Source: an uncultured bacterium (GTDB taxonomy: Bacteria > Verrucomicrobiota > Kiritimatiellia > CAIVKH01). From it: DNA of 33,652 nucleotides. Each line of letters opens with the position of its first letter. The stretch's first letter is position 1. Location: positions 1-33,652 of the forward strand of contig CAIVKH010000368.1 in NCBI GenBank assembly GCA_903906425.1, given 5' to 3'. Positions 1-8,522 of the stretch are shown one piece after another. The position numbers and the translations under genes were made by a program. Below the pieces are notes generated by a model that saw only the letters and a program-made list of their open reading frames with translations, was not told the origin of the DNA and searched no databases.

Positions 1-184
1 AAGGAGCGTGCCAATTTTGGGGGTCTAGGCCATGCGGCGGTGACACTTGGCGGCAGACTTAGTCGGAGCGAGATTCGACTTACACCTTGAAATACGCCGG
101 AAAAATGATCGGCCGGCCCTGCGCCTTGTCAGAACAAAATAATTGTTAGCGCCTTATCCGCCCCGTCCAAGGACCGAAAGGAGG

Positions 185-223
185 TGTTCAAAAATGAACA
201 GACTTGTGTTCAAAATTGAACAC
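185..223. promoter_or_regulatory. Tandem operator-like palindromes upstream of the dehydrogenase gene
   Basis: Two related inverted repeats lie side by side: TGTTCAAAAATGAACA (185-200) and the perfect palindrome GTGTTCAAAATTGAACAC (206-223). Their centres are 22 bp apart, about two helical turns, so two dimers could bind the same DNA face. They end 65 bp before the likely start codon at 289. The TGTTC/GAACA half-sites resemble the LexA motif I recall for Verrucomicrobia (TGTTC-N4-GAACA), but the gap here is 6, so LexA is not assigned. The rest of 1-288 shows no gene I can support. Confidence 0.5.
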
Positions 224-288
224 TCTGTCCGCTATTGACGGAAGCCTTATTGGCTGTAGTTATAGGGTGCGAAAGGTCAGGGGAAGAA

Positions 289-1119
289 ATGAAGGAAGAA
301 ATCACGGTTGGCGTACTCGGTCTTGGCATCATCGGCTCGGCGTGGGCCAGGCATCTTCACGCAGACGGTTTGCTCCGCGGCGTGTGGAATCGCACGCCGC
401 AACCCGATTTTCCGAAGTGGAAGAAAACGCCCGCGGAAGTCGCGGACGCCGCAGAACGGCTGATCATCGTCGTGGCGGACCCGCCCGCGGTGCAATCCGT
501 GATCGAGGCGATCCTGCCGCGACTGACCTCGCGGCATCTTGTGATTCAAAGCAGCACGATTGATCCGAAAAGTAGCAGCAAGTTTGCGGCGATGGTGCGG
601 GCGAGCGGCGCGGCCTATGTCGAGTCGCCGTTCACCGGCAGCAAGCCGGCGGCGGAACAGCGGAAGACGGTTTTCTTCGTTGGCGGAGATGCTGCCGACA
701 TCATTCGCGCCGTGCCGGTGCTCGCCCGCCTGTCGCAGGAGCGATTCGTCCTCGGCAGTATCGAGCAGGCGACGGTGATGAAACTTAGTTGCAACCTGCA
801 GATCGCCGCGCAACTCGAAGCGCTCTGCGAAGGGCTGGCGTGGGCGCGGAAGGCGGGAATTTCCGACGAAACATATTTTACGGCGCTGCGGCCGAACGTG
901 GCGTGGTCGCCGCTCTACACGCTCAAGGAGGCGAAACTCCGCACGGGCGATTTCGCGCCGCAGTTTTCCGTGAAGCACATGCTCAAGGACATGAAGCTTG
1001 CCGATGCCACCGCTTCGCTGCCGCTGCCGCTGGCCCGCGTCATGATCGAGCGGCTCGGCCTCGCCGCGCAGAAGGGCGGCGGCGACGAGGACATGAGCGC
1101 GCTGCTGAAGAATCTATGA
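289..1119 (+). CDS. NAD(P)-dependent oxidoreductase, beta-hydroxyacid dehydrogenase family
   Basis: Protein of 276 aa with the layout of the 3-hydroxyisobutyrate dehydrogenase / 6-phosphogluconate-dehydrogenase-like family. An N-terminal Rossmann fold starts with VLGLGIIG (residues 9-16). The substrate loop SPFTGSKPAA lies near 113-122, and the catalytic-type K165 with N169 sits in VMKLSCNL. An all-alpha C-terminal half follows. The family reduces small aldehyde acids or oxidises hydroxy acids with NAD(P); the substrate cannot be read from sequence. I chose ATG 289, preceded by GGGGA, over a TTG at 235 because the Rossmann strand then starts close to the N-terminus. The gene is convergent with the glycosylase gene and their ends overlap by 6 bp. 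Tandem palindromes at 185-223 probably regulate it. Confidence 0.85.
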   Translation: MKEEITVGVLGLGIIGSAWARHLHADGLLRGVWNRTPQPDFPKWKKTPAEVADAAERLIIVVADPPAVQSVIEAILPRLTSRHLVIQSSTIDPKSSSKFAAMVRASGAAYVESPFTGSKPAAEQRKTVFFVGGDAADIIRAVPVLARLSQERFVLGSIEQATVMKLSCNLQIAAQLEALCEGLAWARKAGISDETYFTALRPNVAWSPLYTLKEAKLRTGDFAPQFSVKHMLKDMKLADATASLPLPLARVMIERLGLAAQKGGGDEDMSALLKNL

Positions 1120-1722
1120 GACGGCGGCGCGCCGCCAGCGCCAGAGATATTTGCACGCCAGCGTGCGGTGGGGCCGCCATTTTTCCGCGATGGCGAACAT
1201 TCGTTTGCGGAGCGGCGAACCTTTTGCGCGCAGGCCGTAAAGTTTTTTCATCGCGATCTGGATTCCGAGATCGTCGGCGGGGAAAACGTCCGGCCGGCCC
1301 AGCGGAAACATCAGCAGCATTTCCACCGTCCACCGGCCCACGCCCTTGATCTGCGTGAGCAGCGCGATGATTTCGTCATCGCCCAGTTTCTTCAAGGCGT
1401 CGAGGCTGAGATTATTTTCCACCGCGAAGAGCGCGACGTTTTTCAGATAGCCCGCCTTCTGCCGCGACACCCCGGCGCCGCGAAACTCCGCGTCCGGCAG
1501 TTCCAGCACGAGCATCGGCTCCGGATAGCGCTTCGGGAAAAGATCAAGAAACCGGCCGAAGATCGTCGCCGCCGCCTTCACCGAAAGCTGCTGCGACATG
1601 ATGGACTCGATCAGATCCATATAAATATCGGAATTGCGATAGGCCTTGAACGGCTCGCCGCCGATGGCCTTCGCAAGTTTCGGATCGCATGATTTCAAGA
1701 ATGCTTCTGGCGTCTTTTTCAT
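1114..1722 (-). CDS. DNA-3-methyladenine glycosylase (AlkA-like, HhH-GPD)
   Basis: Protein of 202 aa that should remove alkylated bases from DNA in base-excision repair. It has the HhH-GPD core: an IMSQQLSVKAA helix (41-51), the helix-hairpin-helix IKGVGRWTVEMLL (125-137), and the downstream DVFPADDLGI, in which D151 matches the catalytic aspartate of AlkA. It lacks the N-terminal AlkA domain, as many short bacterial homologues do. A longer reading frame extends upstream to 1854, but its extra residues only translate the palindromic repeats at 1813-1859, so ATG 1722 is preferred. The gene is transcribed in the same direction as the upstream FMN reductase, with the repeat cluster between them. 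Confidence 0.85.
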   Translation of the reverse strand: MKKTPEAFLKSCDPKLAKAIGGEPFKAYRNSDIYMDLIESIMSQQLSVKAAATIFGRFLDLFPKRYPEPMLVLELPDAEFRGAGVSRQKAGYLKNVALFAVENNLSLDALKKLGDDEIIALLTQIKGVGRWTVEMLLMFPLGRPDVFPADDLGIQIAMKKLYGLRAKGSPLRKRMFAIAEKWRPHRTLACKYLWRWRRAAVS

Positions 1723-1812
1723 GGCCGGAAACTTTCGCACATCTCCGCTGTTTCTCCAAGCGGGCTCAGCCGTCAGCGCCGCCCGCACCGCCGCGGCGCC
1801 GCGTCTGATTTC

Positions 1813-1859
1813 TTCCAATGATTGGAAACTTGCGCGACGGCTTTTTCCAATCATTGGAA
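1813..1859. repeat. Phased palindrome cluster 1 (two copies, 32 bp apart)
   Basis: TTCCAATGATTGGAA at 1813-1827 and TTCCAATCATTGGAA at 1845-1859; centres are 32 bp apart. The spacer contains TTGCGCGAC, and TTTGCGCGA also follows the second copy. The cluster lies between the FMN reductase and glycosylase genes, both on the minus strand. Confidence 0.95.
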
Positions 1860-1878
1860 CTTTGCGCGATCGCCGCGG

Positions 1879-2439
1879 TCAGGCCTTGCGCAGCGTTTTG
1901 AGCGCGCCGCCCCAGGCGATGACCTGGTCAATCATGGTGTTGACGGATTTTTCGTGCGAGGCGGCCGGCTTGAAGGTGGTGAAGTTTTCGAAGTCGGTGA
2001 AGAGCGAGAGGGCGACCTGCTGGCGGACATCGGCCATCATCAGTTCGCCCAGCGACAGCCTGAGCTGCTCGACGGCGCGCACGCCGCCGGCGCTGCCATA
2101 GGCGACGAAGCCGGCGGCCTTGTTGTTCCATTCGCGATAGAGGTAATCGAGCGCGTTTTTGAGCGCGCCGGAGGTGCCGTGGTTGTATTCGGGCGTGACG
2201 AAGATGTACGCGTCGAAGGCGGCGATCTTCGCGGCCCAGGCCTTCGTGTGCGGCTGGATGTACTGGCCCATCATGGGCGGCGCAGCCTCGTCGAGCAGCG
2301 GCAGGTTGAAGTCCTTGATGTCCACCACCTCGAATTCCGCGTCGCTGCGTTTTGAAGCGATGCCGTGAACCCAGCGGGCGACCGCCTCGGCCTTGCGGCC
2401 GGGGCGCGTGCTGCCAACAATGATTGCGATTCTGATCAT
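1879..2439 (-). CDS. NADPH-dependent FMN reductase family protein
   Basis: Protein of 186 aa with a flavodoxin-like fold. The phosphate-binding loop IIVGSTRPGRK (residues 6-16) and the flavin-contacting TPEYNHGTSGALKNALDYL segment are diagnostic of the NADPH:FMN / chromate / quinone reductase family (YieF- and azoreductase-like). It is a cytoplasmic enzyme that reduces FMN, quinones or similar acceptors with NAD(P)H; the physiological acceptor is unknown. ATG 2439 is chosen because GAGGAG lies 9 nt upstream and the fold starts immediately. A longer frame to 2529 adds a basic, low-complexity N-terminus with no family match. It is divergent from leuS across about 200 bp. Confidence 0.88.
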   Translation of the reverse strand: MIRIAIIVGSTRPGRKAEAVARWVHGIASKRSDAEFEVVDIKDFNLPLLDEAAPPMMGQYIQPHTKAWAAKIAAFDAYIFVTPEYNHGTSGALKNALDYLYREWNNKAAGFVAYGSAGGVRAVEQLRLSLGELMMADVRQQVALSLFTDFENFTTFKPAASHEKSVNTMIDQVIAWGGALKTLRKA

Positions 2440-2588
2440 GATGTCGTTCTCCTCATTGATTTTTGCCTTCCGTGCGCGGCCGCCGGGCCGGCAGGATTTC
2501 CGCCGCGAGGCGCGTCCGCGACGGTTCACGATACATCACCGCGGAATTTTCGCCTGCGTCACGCGAAATGGGGGCCGGGACATGGGGC

Positions 2589-2616
2589 TTGAGAGTTGGG
2601 GCACGGCCGATAGTAT
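2589..2616 (+). promoter_or_regulatory. Candidate sigma-70 promoter for leuS
   Basis: TTGAGA (2589-2594) and TAGTAT (2611-2616) are separated by 16 bp, placing a start site near 2623, just before the leuS start codon at 2641. This is a moderate consensus match only. Confidence 0.35.
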
Positions 2617-2640
2617 CTGCGGCCTTTTGCGAGGTGTGCG

Positions 2641-5076
2641 ATGGCTGCGTATCCGTTTGGTGAAATCGAAAAAAAGTGGCAGGCGCGATGGCTGGCGGAA
2701 AAAACTTTCCGCACGCCGTCGCAACCGGACGCCATGCGCCCGAAGTTTTACGCGCTCGACATGTTTCCGTATCCGAGCGGCGCGGGCCTGCACGTCGGGC
2801 ATCCGGAGGGCTACACGGCCACGGACATCGTCTGCCGATACAAGCGGATGAAAGGCTTCAACGTTTTGCATCCGATGGGCTGGGATTCGTTCGGCCTGCC
2901 GGCCGAGCAGTACGCAATCGAGACCGGCACGCATCCGCGCGAGACGACGAACAAGAACATCGGCCGTTTTCGCGAGCAGTTGCAGGCGATCGGATTTTCG
3001 TACGATTGGGACCGCGAGATCGCGACGACGGACGAGGATTACTATCGCTGGACGCAGTGGATTTTCTTGCAGCTTTTCAAGCGTGGTCTCGCCTACGAAG
3101 CCTCGATGCCGGTCTGGTGGTGCAACGGCTGCAAGGCTGTTCTCGCGAACGAAGAAGTCAAAGACGGCAAGTGCGACCGCAAAGGTCACACCGATGTCGT
3201 GCGCCGGCCGATGCGGCAGTGGATGCTGAAAATCACCGCGTACGCCGAGCGGTTGCTCTCCGATCTCGACGGCCTCGACTGGCCGGAAAGCATCAAGGAA
3301 ATGCAGCGGAATTGGATCGGGAAATCCGAAGGCGCGGAAGTGCAATTTGAAATTTGTAGTCTCAAATCTCAGATCACCGTTTTCACGACGCGGCCCGACA
3401 CGCTGTTCGGCGCGACGTACATGGTCCTCTCGCCGGAGCACGCGCTAGTTGATCAAATCACGACGGCTGAACATCGCGATGCGGTGAACGCATACAAAAA
3501 AGCTGCGACCGCAAAGAGCGATCTTGAACGGACCGAATTGCAGAAAGAAAAAACCGGCGTCTTCACCGGCGCGCTTGCGATCAATCCGGTGAACGACGAA
3601 AAAATCCCGATCTGGATTGCCGACTACGTTCTCGCGAGCTACGGCACCGGCGCGATCATGGCCGTGCCCGCGCACGATGATCGCGATCTGGAATTCGCGG
3701 CGAAGTTCAATCTGCCGATCAAGCAGGTTGTGCAGGCGCCGAAGGGCGTCGAGTCCATCGGATTCGTTGGCGATGGCGTTTCCGTGAATTCGGGATTCAT
3801 CACTGGTCTTCACACGCCGGACGCGAAAAAGAAAATCAGCGCGTGGCTCGAAGAAAAGAATCTCGGCAAGGCGAAGGTGAATTACAAATTGCGCGACTGG
3901 CTGTTTTCGCGCCAGCGCTACTGGGGCGAGCCGATTCCGGTTGTGCTCTGCGAGAAATGCGGACCGCAGCCGGTTTCGGAAAATGAACTGCCGATCAAAC
4001 TGCCGGAAGTTTCCGATTATCGTCCGCCGGAAAGCGGCGAGCCGCCGCTCGCGAAAGCGACGGAATGGCTGAAGGCAAAATGTCCGAAGTGCGGCGGCCC
4101 TGCGACGCGAGAGACAAACACGATGCCGCAGTGGGCCGGCTCGTGCTGGTATTATTTGCGTTTCATCGATCCGAAAAATTCCGCAGCGCCGGTGGATCGC
4201 ACGCTCGAAAAATATTTCATGCCGGTTGATCTTTACGTCGGCGGCGCGGAGCACGCGGTGCTGCATTTGCTTTACGCGCGCTTCTGGCACAAGGTCCTTT
4301 TCGACGCCGGCTTTGTCTCGACGAAGGAGCCGTTTCAGAAACTCGTGAACCAGGGAATGATCCTCGGCGAGGACAACCAGAAAATGTCGAAGTCGCGCGG
4401 TAACGTGATCAATCCCGACCTCGTGATTCGCGAATACGGCGCGGATTCGTTGCGGCTTTATGAAATGTTCATGGGCCCGCTCGAAGCGGTGAAGCCGTGG
4501 TCCATGCGCGGCGTCGAAGGCGTTCATCGATTTCTGAATCGCGTATTTCGCCTCGTCTGCAACGACGAAACCGGCGAGCTTCTGCCGGCTCTCGTCAACG
4601 AACCGGCGACGAATGAGCAACTGAAAATTCTTCACGCGACGATCAAGAAAGTCGGCGAGGACATCGAATCGCTCGGTTTCAACACGGCGATTTCGGCGAT
4701 GATGGAATTTGTGAACGCCGCGACCGGATGGGAAAAACGTCCGCGCGAAGTGCTCGAAAAATTCCTGATGCTGCTCGCGCCATTCTCACCGCACATTGCG
4801 GAGGAGTTGTGGCAAAAACTCGGTCACACAAAATCGCTGGCGTACGAACTGTGGCCTGCGTTCGATCCGAAGTTGCTCGTCGCCGATACGATTGAAATCG
4901 TCGTTCAGGTGAACGGAAAACTTCGCGGCAAAATCAGCGTTGCGGTAAACGCATCTCAGGATGAAATCCTCGAAGCCGTAAAAACAGAATCGTCAGTTCA
5001 GCCGCATCTGGCGGGCAAAACAATCCGCAAAGAAATAGTCGTTCCCGGCAAGCTCGTGAATCTGGTTGTCGGTTGA
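2641..5076 (+). CDS. leuS: Leucine--tRNA ligase
   Basis: Protein of 811 aa, a class I aminoacyl-tRNA synthetase charging tRNA-Leu in the cytoplasm. The HIGH signature appears as HVGH (51-54) within [12 protein letters not shown]. The KMSKS loop is at 581-585 ([10 protein letters not shown]). The inserted editing domain contains the [12 protein letters not shown] motif, and two Cys-rich pairs (CxxC) look like zinc-binding insertions. The C-terminus has the usual anticodon-binding region and ends in a small VNGKLRGKI domain typical of bacterial LeuRS. Length is normal for the family. The start is set by GAGGTG about 5 nt upstream. The gene is convergent with fabF, with repeat cluster 2 in the gap. 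Confidence 0.97.
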   Translation: MAAYPFGEIEKKWQARWLAEKTFRTPSQPDAMRPKFYALDMFPYPSGAGLHVGHPEGYTATDIVCRYKRMKGFNVLHPMGWDSFGLPAEQYAIETGTHPRETTNKNIGRFREQLQAIGFSYDWDREIATTDEDYYRWTQWIFLQLFKRGLAYEASMPVWWCNGCKAVLANEEVKDGKCDRKGHTDVVRRPMRQWMLKITAYAERLLSDLDGLDWPESIKEMQRNWIGKSEGAEVQFEICSLKSQITVFTTRPDTLFGATYMVLSPEHALVDQITTAEHRDAVNAYKKAATAKSDLERTELQKEKTGVFTGALAINPVNDEKIPIWIADYVLASYGTGAIMAVPAHDDRDLEFAAKFNLPIKQVVQAPKGVESIGFVGDGVSVNSGFITGLHTPDAKKKISAWLEEKNLGKAKVNYKLRDWLFSRQRYWGEPIPVVLCEKCGPQPVSENELPIKLPEVSDYRPPESGEPPLAKATEWLKAKCPKCGGPATRETNTMPQWAGSCWYYLRFIDPKNSAAPVDRTLEKYFMPVDLYVGGAEHAVLHLLYARFWHKVLFDAGFVSTKEPFQKLVNQGMILGEDNQKMSKSRGNVINPDLVIREYGADSLRLYEMFMGPLEAVKPWSMRGVEGVHRFLNRVFRLVCNDETGELLPALVNEPATNEQLKILHATIKKVGEDIESLGFNTAISAMMEFVNAATGWEKRPREVLEKFLMLLAPFSPHIAEELWQKLGHTKSLAYELWPAFDPKLLVADTIEIVVQVNGKLRGKISVAVNASQDEILEAVKTESSVQPHLAGKTIRKEIVVPGKLVNLVVG

Positions 5077-5077
5077 C

Positions 5078-5124
5078 TTCCAATGATTGGAAATTGCGGT
5101 CGCGCAAACTTCCAATGATTGGAA
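5078..5124. repeat. Phased palindrome cluster 2 (two copies, 32 bp apart)
   Basis: Perfect TTCCAATGATTGGAA at 5078-5092 and 5110-5124, with CGCGCAAAC in the spacer. It occupies most of the 86-bp gap between the convergent leuS and fabF-like genes, where no conventional GC-rich terminator is visible. Confidence 0.95.
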
Positions 5125-5162
5125 ACTGCGGAAGTGATACCGTGATTTTTCTGCGAACTGCG

Positions 5163-6404
5163 TCAGGCGCGGGCGAGCGCGAGGGTGCAGTTGTGGCCAC
5201 CGAAGCCGAAGGAATTTGAGAGCGCGGCTTTCAATTGCGGCAGCGGGCGGGCGACATTCGGAACATAGTCGAGGTCGCAGTTCGGATCGCGTTCGCGGTG
5301 GTTGATCGTCGGCGTCGCGAGCTGGTGATGCAAAATCAGCGCGGTGGCGCCGCATTCGATCGCGCCGGCTCCGCCGATGGTGTGGCCGGTCATGGATTTT
5401 TGCGAGCTGATGCAAAGTTTGCGCGCGTGTTCGCCGAAAGCGATTTTCGTGGCGGCGGTTTCGGCCGCGTCGTTTTGAATCGTCGAAGTTCCGTGCGCGC
5501 TGATGTAGCCGATGTCGGCGGGGGCGAGCCCGGCGTCTTCCATCGCGAGCGTCATGGAGCGCGCCATCTGAGAGCCGGTCGGTTCGGGCGCGACGATGTT
5601 GTGGGATTCGGAGCAATAGGCCGCGCCGGCGAGCTGCGCGTAGGCGCGCGCGCCGCGGCGCTGCGCCGATTCTTCGCTTTCGAGCAGGAGCGCGCAGCCG
5701 CCGTTGGCGAGGACAAAGCCGGTGCGGCCGGCATCGAAGGGGCGCATGGCTTCGGTTGGGCGATCGTTGCAATTTGCGAGGGCCATGAGCGCGCTGAATC
5801 CCATCATCGTTTCGTAGTTGAGCAGATGATCCAGGCCGACGGCAATCGCGGCGTCGCTGCGACCGGACCGGATGAGGTCGAGGGCGCTGGTGATGGCGAA
5901 CGATCCGGAAGCGCAGGCAGTGGCGACGTTGAAGGTCGCACCTTTGAAGCCGTGCTGGATTGAAATCCACGCGGGGACGGCGTTCACCATCTGGCGGATT
6001 ATGAGATAATTTCCGAGGTCGGGCTTCAGCGGGTCCTGCCCTTCCTGATAGTTGGGCTGGCTGCAGCCGCTGACGACGCTGACGCGGTCAAGCTCCGCGC
6101 CTTGCGGATGAAAGTTTGCGTCTTCAATCGCTTCTTTCGCGCAAAGCATGGCGAGCCGCGTCGAGGAAAGGGTCTGATTCCGCATCCGGCGCGGGAATGA
6201 GGTGTTTTCGAATTCGTAGTAGGCGTCGGGCAGTTCGCCGCCAATCTTCACTGAACAATCACGGGTGTCGAAACGCTGAATAGTGCGGATGCCGGAACGG
6301 CCAGCGACAAGCGCCTCCCAACATGATTTCGTATCCTTTCCAAGCGATGTGACCATACCGATGCCGGTGATCACAACGCGCCGGTTTCCGGCGGGTGCGT
6401 TCAT
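5163..6404 (-). CDS. Beta-ketoacyl-ACP synthase (FabF-like)
   Basis: Protein of 413 aa, a thiolase-fold condensing enzyme that extends acyl chains held on acyl carrier protein. The Cys-His-His triad is visible: C164 in TACASGS, H304 in SAHGTST and H341 in KSMTGHT, with K336 and the GFGGHN loop near the C-terminus. Its ATG overlaps the stop of the upstream ACP gene (ATGA, 6401-6404), so the two are translationally coupled and probably act together. No malonyl-transferase, reductase or dehydratase gene is adjacent. The partner ACP is atypical, so this may be a dedicated pair for a special lipid or acyl product rather than housekeeping fabF; this is inference. Confidence 0.9.
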   Translation of the reverse strand: MNAPAGNRRVVITGIGMVTSLGKDTKSCWEALVAGRSGIRTIQRFDTRDCSVKIGGELPDAYYEFENTSFPRRMRNQTLSSTRLAMLCAKEAIEDANFHPQGAELDRVSVVSGCSQPNYQEGQDPLKPDLGNYLIIRQMVNAVPAWISIQHGFKGATFNVATACASGSFAITSALDLIRSGRSDAAIAVGLDHLLNYETMMGFSALMALANCNDRPTEAMRPFDAGRTGFVLANGGCALLLESEESAQRRGARAYAQLAGAAYCSESHNIVAPEPTGSQMARSMTLAMEDAGLAPADIGYISAHGTSTIQNDAAETAATKIAFGEHARKLCISSQKSMTGHTIGGAGAIECGATALILHHQLATPTINHRERDPNCDLDYVPNVARPLPQLKAALSNSFGFGGHNCTLALARA

Positions 6405-6727
6405 GGCTGCGCGGGCTGCGGCGGGTTGCCGACCAGGGCGTCGCCGCCTTCGACAATGTCGCAGACGGCCTGCGCGATCTGCGCGACGGTGTGAACTGGA
6501 TGGCTCTGGAAATACTGGCCGATGACGCGCATCTCGATGACGACGTCGTATTTCTTTTTGAATTCGTCCACAAGTTCCAGAAACATGAGCGAGTCGCCGC
6601 CGAGGTCGTCAATCACGCGCGAGTCGGGCTTGATCTTTTCCGTTGGAATTTCCAACTCTTCGGCGAGAAAGCGGTGAATCTCGTCATAAATTTGCTTCTT
6701 CTCGTCATCCGTCAATTTTTTGCTCAC
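6401..6727 (-). CDS. Acyl carrier protein
   Basis: Protein of 108 aa with the phosphopantetheine attachment site DDLGGDSLMFLEL, in which S46 is the modified serine. It carries growing acyl chains for the coupled ketosynthase. It is longer than housekeeping AcpP (about 78 aa) at both ends and has GGDSL where standard AcpP has GADSL. The start is a GTG at 6727, chosen because GGAG sits just upstream; the longer frame to 6787 runs into the palindromic repeat region and has no ACP similarity. The acp stop and the ketosynthase start overlap by four bases. Confidence 0.88.
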   Translation of the reverse strand: MSKKLTDDEKKQIYDEIHRFLAEELEIPTEKIKPDSRVIDDLGGDSLMFLELVDEFKKKYDVVIEMRVIGQYFQSHPVHTVAQIAQAVCDIVEGGDALVGNPPQPAQP

Positions 6728-6781
6728 TGACTGCTCCTTCCACCATGCATCAACCACGACCGCAACCGCGCGGGCGCCACA

Positions 6782-6828
6782 TTCCAATCATTGGAGAAAC
6801 CTCGCAACCCCATTTCCAATCATTGGAA
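6782..6828. repeat. Phased palindrome cluster 3 (two copies, 32 bp apart)
   Basis: TTCCAATCATTGGAG at 6782-6796 and TTCCAATCATTGGAA at 6814-6828. It lies in the 499-bp divergent region between the ACP gene and metY, upstream of the metY promoter and riboswitch. The first copy has one changed end base. Confidence 0.93.
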
Positions 6829-6983
6829 ACTCAGGACAACGCTCTCCCTTGTCGCCACCTCGGCAGCGCGCATATGAACGTTCCCGACCCGGTCAACGAA
6901 GGCATACTCTGTACAATCGGCCAGCAAGTCGCGCAAGTGAAAATCGCATTTACCGGCGGGCGCGGCCGGTCACGGATTTGCGG

Positions 6984-7011
6984 TTGACCGCGCAAAAGAC
7001 GCGCGTATGTT
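6984..7011 (+). promoter_or_regulatory. Candidate sigma-70 promoter for metYX
   Basis: TTGACC (6984-6989) and TATGTT (7006-7011) are separated by 16 bp. The predicted start near 7018 lies about 30 nt before the SAM riboswitch aptamer, as expected for a riboswitch leader. Confidence 0.5.
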
Positions 7012-7049
7012 TGCGCCCGCGTTTCGAAAAGGAGCGCGAAATCGATGAA

Positions 7050-7143
7050 ATATCGAGAGAGGCGCGAGGGAACTGGCCCGCGGACCGCCCGGCAACCTGC
7101 AAGAAAAGGTGCCAATGCCAGCCCCGGCGATGGGGAGCGATGT
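7050..7143 (+). promoter_or_regulatory. SAM-I (S-box) riboswitch aptamer
   Basis: The leader of metY carries the conserved S-box core. AGAGAGG followed by GAGGGAACTGGCCC (about 7056-7079), CCGGCAACC (7089-7097) and AAGGTGCCAATGCCAGC (about 7105-7121) are in the right order. A short closing stem P1 can form between ATATCG (7050-7055) and CGATGT (7138-7143). The aptamer binds S-adenosylmethionine; with the terminator just downstream this gives transcription attenuation, shutting off methionine synthesis when SAM is high. P1 is only six pairs with one G-U, so the exact boundaries are uncertain. Confidence 0.9.
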
Positions 7144-7165
7144 GGCCGCGCGCGCGGCAAGCGGA

Positions 7166-7197
7166 AACCCCTCGCAAAAATATGCGCGGGGTTTTTT
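7166..7197 (+). terminator. Intrinsic terminator of the SAM riboswitch expression platform
   Basis: Stem ACCCC-t-CGC, loop AAAAATAT, stem GCG-c-GGGG, then six T (7192-7197). It lies between the aptamer and the metY start codon, so readthrough must be controlled by the riboswitch. Confidence 0.85.
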
Positions 7198-7226
7198 GTT
7201 GGTCGAATGAATGGAGCAAAACGAAA

Positions 7227-8522
7227 ATGAAACTCGAAACCCTGTGCCTTCACGGCGGAACCCAGCCGGACCCGACGACATTGTCGCGCGCGGTACCGGT
7301 CTATCGGACGTCATCCTACGTGTTCAAAAGCACCGAGCACGCTGCGAATCTTTTCGCGCTGAAAGAACTCGGCAACATCTACACGCGACTTCAGAACCCG
7401 ACAACCGACGTGCTCGAAAAGCGCGTCGCCCTGCTCGAAGGCGCGCCGGAAATGGGCGGCCTCGGCGTCGCGTCGGGAACCTCGGCGATCTTTTACGCGG
7501 TCATCAACCTCGCGCAGGCCGGCGACAACATCGTCTCCGCGCGAAACCTCTATGGCGGCACCTACACGCAGTTTAACGACATCCTGCCCGCGCTCGGAAT
7601 CACCGTGAAATTCGTGGACTCGCAGGCACCCGAGAATTTCGCGAAGGCGATTGATGCGAAGACCCGCGCCCTGTTCGTCGAATCCGTTTCAAATCCCGCC
7701 CTCGAAGTCACCGACCTCGAAGCCAGCGCCAAGATCGCGCACGCAGCGGGAATTCCGCTGATCGTGGATTCGACATTCTCGACGCCGTATCTCACGCAGC
7801 CGATTTCGTTCGGCGCGGACATCGTCGTTCATTCGCTGACAAAATGGTTCGGCGGCCACGGCATCGGCATCGGCGGCATCGTTGTGGATTCCGGCAAATT
7901 CAAATGGAGCGCCGGCAGGCACCCGCTCTTCGACGCGCCCGACACTTCGTATCACGGTCTGCGCTGGGGACACGACCTGCCCGCGCCGCTCGCGCCGCTG
8001 GCATACATCCTTCGCATGAGAACGGTGCCACTGCGCAACCTCGGCGCATGCATCGCGCCTGACAATTCGTGGTTCTTCCTGCAAGGCATCGAAACACTGC
8101 CGCTGCGGATGGAACGCCACTGCCAGAACGCGCTCGACGTCGCGCAATGCCTCAAGCATCACAAACTCGTCGAGTGGGTTCGATTCCCCGGCCTGAAGGA
8201 CGATCCTGAATTTGCGAAGAACCAGAAATATCTCCGCGGCAAGGGCGGCTCGATGGTCGTGTTCGGCATCAAGGGCGGCGCGGAAGCCGGCGCGAGATTC
8301 ATCAACAGCCTCAAGCTCCTTTCGCATCTCGCCAATGTTGGCGATGCGAAGAGTCTCGCAATTCATCCGGCCACGACGACGCACTCGCAAATGAACGAAG
8401 ACCAGCAGCGCGCCGGCGGAATCACACCGGAACTCGTGCGCCTCTCCATTGGCATCGAGAACATCGATGACATTCTCGCCGACATCGAGCAGGCGCTCGC
8501 GGCATCGCAGAAACAGGCATGA
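7227..8522 (+). CDS. metY: O-acetylhomoserine sulfhydrylase (Cys/Met metabolism PLP enzyme)
   Basis: Protein of 431 aa of the cystathionine gamma-synthase superfamily. The PLP lysine is K206 in VVHSLTKWFGGHG. The ASGTSAIFYAV phosphate-binding segment (82-92) and the N-terminal TLCLHGGTQPDPTT match the O-acetylhomoserine/O-acetylserine sulfhydrylase branch, which joins sulfide to O-acetylhomoserine to make homocysteine. ATG 7227 is preceded by GGAG 10 nt upstream. It lies downstream of a SAM-I riboswitch and overlaps metX by four bases (ATGA), so the two successive pathway steps are co-expressed. A longer frame reading back through the riboswitch is a coincidence of open codons. Confidence 0.94.
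   Translation: MKLETLCLHGGTQPDPTTLSRAVPVYRTSSYVFKSTEHAANLFALKELGNIYTRLQNPTTDVLEKRVALLEGAPEMGGLGVASGTSAIFYAVINLAQAGDNIVSARNLYGGTYTQFNDILPALGITVKFVDSQAPENFAKAIDAKTRALFVESVSNPALEVTDLEASAKIAHAAGIPLIVDSTFSTPYLTQPISFGADIVVHSLTKWFGGHGIGIGGIVVDSGKFKWSAGRHPLFDAPDTSYHGLRWGHDLPAPLAPLAYILRMRTVPLRNLGACIAPDNSWFFLQGIETLPLRMERHCQNALDVAQCLKHHKLVEWVRFPGLKDDPEFAKNQKYLRGKGGSMVVFGIKGGAEAGARFINSLKLLSHLANVGDAKSLAIHPATTTHSQMNEDQQRAGGITPELVRLSIGIENIDDILADIEQALAASQKQA

Noticed and set aside
185..223. Assignment of the tandem palindromes as LexA boxes
   Set aside because: The half-sites fit TGTTC/GAACA, but the 6-bp gap does not match the 4-bp gap I recall for Verrucomicrobia, and the gene is not a known SOS gene.
6720..7226. 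N-terminal extension of metY reading through the riboswitch region
   Set aside because: The extension translates the palindromes, promoter, SAM riboswitch and terminator. ATG 7227 has a ribosome site and gives a family-length protein.
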